Source of the DNA: Branchiostoma floridae
Taxonomy: Eukaryota > Chordata > Leptocardii > Amphioxiformes > Branchiostomatidae
Reading direction: 5' to 3'
Length of the DNA stretch: 64,000 bases
Assembly (NCBI RefSeq): GCF_000003815.2
Contig: NW_023365732.1
Coordinates: forward strand, 300,894-364,893
Position numbers and translations under genes: made by a program. Positions within the stretch are counted from its first letter, which is position 1; every line of letters begins with the position of its first letter. The notes under the pieces are model-generated. The model saw nothing but the letters and a program-made list of their open reading frames with translations. It made no database searches and was not told the DNA's origin. Positions 57,823-64,000 of the stretch are shown here, piece by piece.

Positions 57823-59606
57823 ATGGCAGCTACCGTGAATGTGTTCCTTGTGGTTTGCTTTATAATAGTCGGACAGGTCTTAACCATGACCAGCCCAGAT
57901 CTACAACAGAGGCTACAGGATCTCGACACTTTCATCCAGAACCTGATGACATGTGAGTCCAGGCCTGTAGTTGGACTGACCGTGTCCGTGGTCAAGGACG
58001 GCCAGACCATCTTCGCCCAGGGGTACGGTCAAAGGGACCTGCAGACGGGACAAGCTGTGGACAACAGGACTCTCTTCGGAGTCGGCTCCATCTCCAAGTC
58101 CTTCACCTCAGCCCCGTTAGCGGCCATTCTCGGGGAGAGGAAAGACGTGAGCTGGGACACCGTCCTGACGGACATTCTTGGGCCGTCCTTCAGGTTCAGG
58201 GACCAGTTCCGAACCGAAGAAGCGACCATACGAGACCTCTTAGCCCACAAAATCGCACTGGAGAGCCTGTGGTATGTCGCCGTAAAGCGAAGGGCACAAC
58301 CCACCGTACGTGCAAATACGTGCTGTCTGCGTTCCAAAACATGGGCAATCTTTTGGGATCCGTAAGTGGTAATACTAGTAAGTACCGCCCCCGTACGAAC
58401 TCGTAGGGAATCCGACGGATTTTGGAGCACGCAGAAACGCCGTAGAACTTTACGTGCAGGCAAAACTTTGTGTGCCATCGGGCTGCGGATTCACCCCCCG
58501 TACGTGCAAGTACGGGTGACGCGCCTGCACTGTACAGCCTGAACGTTTTAATAAAGACGTGGCGAACGTGGCCTCCAAAAAGTACGGACAAATTGCACGT
58601 AGGGCGGGTTGTGCCCTTAGCTTTATAATGGGCCAAGACAACGACAGATCGGAGTTTGCACTGTAGGTTTTGTTTACGTCATAAATAATTATCAATAGTT
58701 CGACCATTGTCTGTTCTTGATTTGCGATATAACAACAGCCTTGTGTACACGTATACTCGGAGGAATTACTACATATTTCAGTTTTCGTCAACCAGTACCG
58801 ATAAATGGAGGTTCATGAACGCCGTAGAAGAGAGCGTTAACTTTGACTTTGGCATTGACGTTGACATCAGCCAAGGTTAATATTTATTCTCGTCTCCGAA
58901 CTGCACGTACATGATTGAAGTATTTGCGCACTTGACTGCGGCTTTGCTTCAGCCTCTTGCTTTAATACCTCCGCTAAATAATGTCTATTGTGATGAAAGA
59001 TGAATGGAGGTCAAACTAGCTTTGTTTAACATTGATAAATCATATTCCAATGAGCGACGATGCTAAAGAATGTAAAATGTTATGTCAAAGAATGGTAAGG
59101 TAAGAGATTTTAGGTTTAGCTCTCACACAGTAAATGTTGTAAGGAATAGTTTATTGATAGGTAAGGACCACTGGCTGAATTCTACCACAGCCTGCACGTA
59201 TCCTGCACCTTGGTGGAAGACACGACGGACCCGGAGCACAGCCGTCCCTAAAATCTCGTCCAACTTCCCGCGAGACAAACGTGACTACGAAGGTAACTAT
59301 GGCAACCATCCGACAGGCAACTTGACCATCAGTCTGATCGGTAATGGTGTAGTTCTTCCTACCAAGTCAGCTAACCAAATTCTCCTTCGGGCTGAAGAAC
59401 CGTTAGAGTATATCCCCACTATTGTTGCCGATGTAGAAGACAAAGGTGGCAAGATATTTTCTTTATCGCTGCAAAGCTATCCTCCCGAACCGCCTGTCGT
59501 GTTCGAGCGAGGCCTGAAGCTGACAGACCCGGACCCTACATGCAGAGCCCGAGTGGGACGACTGTACAGGTGTCTCCGGCTCTCCAGACCGCACAGCTCC
59601 GAGTAA
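57823..59606 (+). pseudogene. Beta-lactamase-like gene C, broken
   Basis: Exon 1 starts at 57823 with signal peptide and S-I-S-K as in A and B. It is interrupted at 58286 by a 337-bp MITE and resumes at 58626 ('taatgggccaagacaacgac'), where the splice donor region reads 'gcactgtaggtttt'. Exons 2, 3 and 4 are absent: intron 1 sequence runs to about 59,155 and then meets exon 5 (acceptor 'ttgatag', 59161). Exon 5 lacks about 13 codons after NLTISL and is frame-shifted near its end ('acatgcagagcccgag' against 'acagagccggag'), ending at 59606. With the core catalytic Y-x-N and HxG exons missing, it cannot make an active enzyme. Confidence 0.92.
58286..58622. mobile_element. TWA-target MITE, copy 4 (337 bp), in exon 1 of gene C
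   Basis: Ends AGCGAAGGGCACAACCCACC and, in reverse, AGCTAAGGGCACAACCCGCC. Left flank taa (58283-58285), right flank tta (58623-58625). Genes A and B show the empty target 'gccgtaataatggg'. Confidence 0.92.
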
Positions 59607-59757
59607 CACATCCGCCTTATTGCTCTTTTTGGCTTATATGTTTGCTGTCTAATCTTATATCATCTTATATCGTCAGAGAATGTAAAAGTAAGAGCAACAC
59701 AACAATGTGTGCTATGAATGCCCAGGTAACCCTTCCACATGAAAAATTTCTGCAGGC

Positions 59758-59763
59758 AATAAA
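59758..59763 (+). promoter_or_regulatory. Poly(A) signal retained after pseudogene C
   Basis: AATAAA in 'aggcaataaagcattacc', orthologous in position to those of genes A and B. Confidence 0.5.
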
Positions 59764-59805
59764 GCATTACCATATGTCATAGCAATTGTGTCTCTTTATT
59801 TTCGC

Positions 59806-60115
59806 ACACTCACATACAAACGCACACACACACACATTAAAAAGCACAAACGCTTACACACACACACACATACACGTACACACACCAACACACACTCACA
59901 TACGAGCACACACCACTCATACACATACACACACATTTTCCTTGTACGTAGAATCAATTTGATTGTAAACAGAATGTGCGTGTATGTATGTATGTATGTG
60001 TGTGTGTAGGTGAGTGTCTGTGTGTGCGCGCGTGTGTGTGTGTGCCTGTGTGCGTGCTTGTGTGTATGTGTGTTTCTGTGTGTGTGTGTCTGTGTGTGTG
60101 CGCGCGTGTGTGTGT
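59806..60115. repeat. (CA)n - core - (TG)n inverted microsatellite, second copy
   Basis: Shorter version of 30,401-30,838 with the same core ('caatttgattgtaaacag'). Confidence 0.9.
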
Positions 60116-61500
60116 GATTTATCTGACAGTCCGTCATTTCGAAGATAAAGAGAATGACACCATTGCCATGACATATGGTACAAACTTTATTGCGTGTAGA
60201 TATTTTTCATGTAGAATGGATACGTGGGCATTAATAGCATCGTTGTGTCTCGCATACTTTTATATTCACAACAATGCCGCAGTGAACGAACAACGCAGTG
60301 CTGCGTAAGCACCCCAAGTCCAGCGAGATTTCACCTGAAGCAAGTTGAGTTGTCTGTATGCAGGAACGCCCATGTTAGAAGTGACACTTTGACATTACAA
60401 CTATGTAACTAGAGTTCCACGAACACATCCCTTCGCCAAATAACCATGCCTTTATTCAAGACTTTAAGGTCTTGTTCATGTAATACCAAAGAGTACATAT
60501 CCCTATAGCAAACGACAGCATGACTCCGGCTTGGCCGAATAGTAAATGATGATGGGGGCTTTGGCCAAGTTAGGAATAAAAACCTAGTAGGGGTTAACTG
60601 GTCTATGAGTGAACTGACCATCCGGGGCTGGATAAACTACAAAAGACATACTGAAATCCCATGGCAAATTATTTGGTCAAATTCTTCTCTTTTTTCATCT
60701 ACTGACACTGTAGCTGACACGTCTTGTGTTCATTCAGTAGCCTGAATAAGTAAACACCTACAAAACTACTCACAGAACTCATATTCAAAACACACCGGAT
60801 GGCCATCTAGTGGATAAAACGTCATTCTTGTGCAGTTAATAATGTTTCTGTTTATATACGATATACATGTCCCCACCCTCTGATGAAAATGGAATGGTTC
60901 ACTGAATTATGTAATCAGACTCACAAGGCTCAAGGCTCATGTGAAAAACAGATGTGTCCTTAGATATAGGTCAAAATGAGATGGTTGAACAGAAATATAG
61001 AAAACACTGTTTATTTGTGTTAATTGGCCACTGATTACAATTTAATGCATCTCACCATGTAGATTATAATCTAAAGTACCTTTCAGCCAAAAACAATGCA
61101 AATGAATGAACTCAAAGACAACAATAAATCACCCGTTGCAGTTCAAAACTTGACCTTCCTTTTCCCAACCCATACCTATCCACCCCCTTATTCCCTTTCA
61201 AAGTCCTAAAACAAAATAGGCCCCTGCAGTTTAATGGCCTGGCAATGCTTACTAGAACTACAACAGTTCTGCGGAAGACGAATCACTTTGTGCGCGCTCA
61301 GTGATTTAGTAGCACACCTTGTGCGCGCTGAGTGATTTTGTAACACACCTATACTTAATCGAACACAGATAGACTCCCATTGTCTGACCACAGGACTCTT
61401 TGCACCAAACCAACGCCTGTAGTTGACCTCGAACTGTTGCAGTTGTAACTAGAGTTCCACGACCCCATAACTTCGCCAAATGATCCTAGCCTTTACAACT
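60116..61500. repeat. Duplicate of 30,840-31,830 and 33,220-33,420
   Basis: No gene. The stretch follows the order of the gene B downstream flank but has deletions: the 31.9-33.2 kb repeats are almost absent, and 61,220-61,430 joins directly to the counterpart of 33,220. Confidence 0.75.
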
Positions 61501-61514
61501 TCTGTGTTAATTGT

Positions 61515-62345
61515 GTGTTTCATTAATTATGCAAATAAGGTTATCATTTGCATAAATTATATTACTTGATCATCTCCTCCACCAAACAACAGACGTACAC
61601 ATCTATGTTAAGAAAGAAGGCTTTTATCGCATTTTCTGATAATTTATGCAAATGAGGACCTCATTTGCATAATTAATGTTCACGATGTTCACCTGTCCAT
61701 AACTTCCTAATGCTTCAAGTAAGAAGTTCCCATCATTTACCACAATGACATAATAGCATCTCCTCATTAATTATGCAAATTAGGTCTTTATTTTGCATAA
61801 TATATATCTATCAATATTCTTCTCCTTCTTAGTTACAAATGTCACATGTTGCAATGGTCCTATAGTAGAACTTAGCGTGTTTTTCAATTTAATTATGCAA
61901 ATTAGATAACAATTTGCACAATTGATACGTAATTATGTGAAGCATCACTAAAGCTATCTATACACCAAAAATCATAACAATCCGTCAACCCCCTTCTTGA
62001 GTTATTCTCTTTCAAAGTCTGGCACGTAACCTACCCTGCAGTTCCAAAACAATGCGCAAGGGGGCCCAAACCTTTACCACTTACTCTTGGCATCAAGAGC
62101 TTTCTACCGCTAAAAAATCATAGCCGCAGCATGTTCAGAACTCGAGATATCAAACCAGGAAGTTCCGCTGCAGTACCTTCCCAGGCCGCTAGGGGGCCCA
62201 AAATCTAATCGTTTCCAGGTCTTATCAAGACCTACACACATACCAAATATCAATACAAAGCACTCAGGTGTCCTTGAGTTACGGTGGTCTTCTACATCCC
62301 CCCCACACACACACGCTACCGAAAACATAACCTTCTTGGCGAAGG
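61515..62345. repeat. AT-rich repeat with paired ATGCAAAT palindromes
   Basis: Four spaced units of the form 'attatgcaaat..(n)..atttgcataatta' at about 61,523, 61,642, 61,766 and 61,888. They are followed by the 'cttggcgaaggtaat' end. Related units are at 36,450 and 36,760. No gene. Confidence 0.75.
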
Positions 62346-63482
62346 TAATAAACATTGCTAGGAGACGCTTTTGAGCCATGACTTGAAGAACCGAACGGAA
62401 TGAGGCTTCTTTGACAGCGGATGATTCCAGCTTTAGTATGAATTTCTAGGTGAATATATGCATAAACGTGCGTATACTGCTTGAGGGATTCAATAAGTCT
62501 TTTATTCCTGTATTCAATATAACAGTGAGTAATGATTATGGACAAAATAAGTATTCTAGATTATGCAGATGTAAAATAAATTAAATACAGCACTTGTACA
62601 GTTAGTTGTATCAAAATTTAAACTGGATTCAGTGACCTGAAGTTACCACCGAAATATCGAAATTCGATTGTCTTGGATGGCACAGGTAATCTATGGGGAC
62701 GGCGGGGGGGGGGGGCAGAATAGGTATGTTCCCGCGCTACTATAATCTCAGTCAAAGAATATTTTTCACGAAATAAGACTGACATGGGTAAGGCACAGCT
62801 GCTGCGAAATGCAGTAATTGGTCAAGCAAATGCATGTGATACTACGTGTAATCTCAGTGTACATCTGACTTCATTCTGAAACTGCTACGTCATTTCCTGT
62901 ATTTTCACAACAGGGGAATCCCATGGCAGGTTTGTAACTCTACTCACACAACCCCCACCCTCGCCCGATGCAGCTAATACCTTCTCGCTTTACTGTATGT
63001 AAATGACAGAAACTGAAGACGTCAGAATACCAGACCTTATTTAAACAAACAGGTTAGCGTGGCTAAATCACTGACTTAGAATGATAAACTCGTTGCGGCG
63101 TGAACAGGAAGCAAGCAGTTCTTTTGAGCTCAGACATAGCTGGACAACGCAAGGCGATGTCCATGACGGTGATCTATTATCAGGGTAGGCGAAAACTCTG
63201 TTTGTTTTGGGGGAGCAAATAAGATACTTTGAGGACTAGACTTGCAACAACAGGTGATTTTTTGGCCTGGTCTAAGCACTAAGTACATTTATGCAGGTAG
63301 ACACGATACCTGATATGTTTACGCTTTCTTTTAGTGCATTTCACCTTTAACCTTTGGACTGACAATAACGTAATGTTGACACGAGAAATGTGACACCTGT
63401 TTGTATTCAAGTCAGGCATATAGAGCTAACAAGGGCATCGGTACCTGTGGATATAAGTAGAACTTCCTTTACGAATTCCGCC
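62346..63482. other. 5' flank of TPR gene 3
   Basis: Closely matches 33,430-34,711. It contains a G-rich run at 62,703-62,715. Stretches conserved between the two flanks, such as 'cgttgcggcgtgaacaggaa', are candidates for regulatory sequence, but no motif is claimed. Confidence 0.5.
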
Positions 63483-64000
63483 ATGTTGAGGGTCTGTGAG
63501 AAACTCCGTGAGGCGGACGCNNNNNNNNNNNNNNNNNNNNNNNNNNNNNNNNNNNNNNNNNNNNNNNNNNNNNNNNNNNNNNNNNNNNNNNNNNNNNNNN
63601 NNNNNNNNNNNNNNNNNNNNNNNNNNNNNNNNNNNNNNNNNNNNNNNNNNNNNNNNNNNNNNNNNNNNNNNNNNNGGAGGTTCAACATGGCTTTGCGCTT
63701 TACGTGCCTGCTATGGTCCGGTGTGCCTATCGGGATCAGGGGGATGGTATAGAACACCGATACGTATACCCGGAGAGACTTTTACAAGGGGTGACGTCAA
63801 AGGGGTCACAGGGTCAGGAACAACAAACTTGAAGACAATGAGACGACTACACCTGCAAGGTGGCTCTTAAGTTTCAAACCTCGACAAGAAACGGGCTGCC
63901 GGTGGTAACACAGACTCCATGCTGGTTGGATACGCACAATTAGTGGTAGAGGGAATAGTAAACGAGAACAACATGTTAGAAACAGAAGCGATCAAAAGCC
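63483..64000 (+). pseudogene. Nucleotidyltransferase-TPR gene 3, exon 1 (partial, damaged)
   Basis: Starts like gene 2 ([12 protein letters not shown]), then a gap of 155 N (63521-63675). After the gap the sequence is clearly homologous to gene 2 exon 1 but has a one-base deletion at 'gctttgcgc' (gene 2 'gccttggcgc'), a stop at 'caaacttga', and two further one-base deletions near 63,859 and 63,877. The last part again encodes the frame of gene 2 (SLGDVYL region cut by the window end). All lesions lie close to a gap and three are in short runs, so assembly errors are a real alternative to a pseudogene. Confidence 0.6.
63521..63675. other. Assembly gap (155 N)
   Basis: Unresolved bases inside exon 1 of TPR gene 3. 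By comparison with gene 2 (34,750-34,905) the true length is close to the gap length. Confidence 0.99.

Overview
The window is a stretch of animal genome, most likely amphioxus (Branchiostoma; inferred, no search was run). Genes have short exons with GT-AG introns, intergenic DNA is dense in short inverted-repeat transposons and CA/TG microsatellites, and the genes belong to families known to be expanded in lancelets: kinesin-light-chain-like TPR proteins, animal beta-lactamase-like serine hydrolases and a peptidoglycan recognition protein (PGRP). There are three assembly gaps (5996-6599, 55248-55347, 63521-63675).

Gene order: TPR gene 1 (531-5025, 5' end outside the window, +); beta-lactamase-like A (15022-19518, +); PGRP (22698-24111, -); beta-lactamase-like B (26010-30236, +); TPR gene 2 (34712-43721, +, complete, 5 exons, 1382 aa); beta-lactamase-like C (57823-59606, +, pseudogene); TPR gene 3 (63483 to the window end, +, damaged exon 1). 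TPR and hydrolase genes alternate because blocks holding both have been duplicated: 33.8-34.7 kb matches 62.6-63.5 kb, 30.2-31.8 kb matches 59.6-61.1 kb, and 0.13-6.7 kb matches 39.6-43.8 kb plus 54.2-55.2 kb.

The most notable protein is the TPR gene product. The N-terminal half carries a bacterial-type nucleotidyltransferase of the GlnD/DUF294 kind (Gly-Ser loop plus an Asp-x-Glu metal pair, then a DUF294_C-like helical region). The C-terminal half is a solenoid of near-identical 42-residue TPRs (14 units in gene 1, 12 in gene 2) that vary at only a few positions per unit. Hydrolases A and B have a signal peptide, an SxxK nucleophile motif, a Y-x-D in place of Y-x-N, an HxG motif and a DUF3471-like C-terminal domain. 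B ends in a hydrophobic, GPI-like tail. The PGRP keeps all amidase zinc ligands. Nucleotidyltransferase-TPR, penicillin-recognising-fold hydrolases and PGRP together suggest a bacterial-cell-wall or immunity neighbourhood, but that link is inference.

The transposon record is unusually readable because the paralogous blocks supply empty sites. (1) A CACGGYGGTC-ended family with 3-bp target duplications is present in three complete copies and one partial; one copy splits the last exon of gene A and replaces its hydrophobic tail. (2) A 307-343 bp family duplicating TWA occurs four times, all around the hydrolase genes; one copy breaks exon 1 of gene C. (3) A 10.4-kb CACAG-ended element sits in the 3' flank of TPR gene 2 and contains a 6.9-kb CACTG-ended element, which in turn contains a roughly 2-kb 59-bp minisatellite. 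(4) Several TA- or TTAA-flanked short elements are also present. No tRNA, rRNA or CRISPR array was seen.
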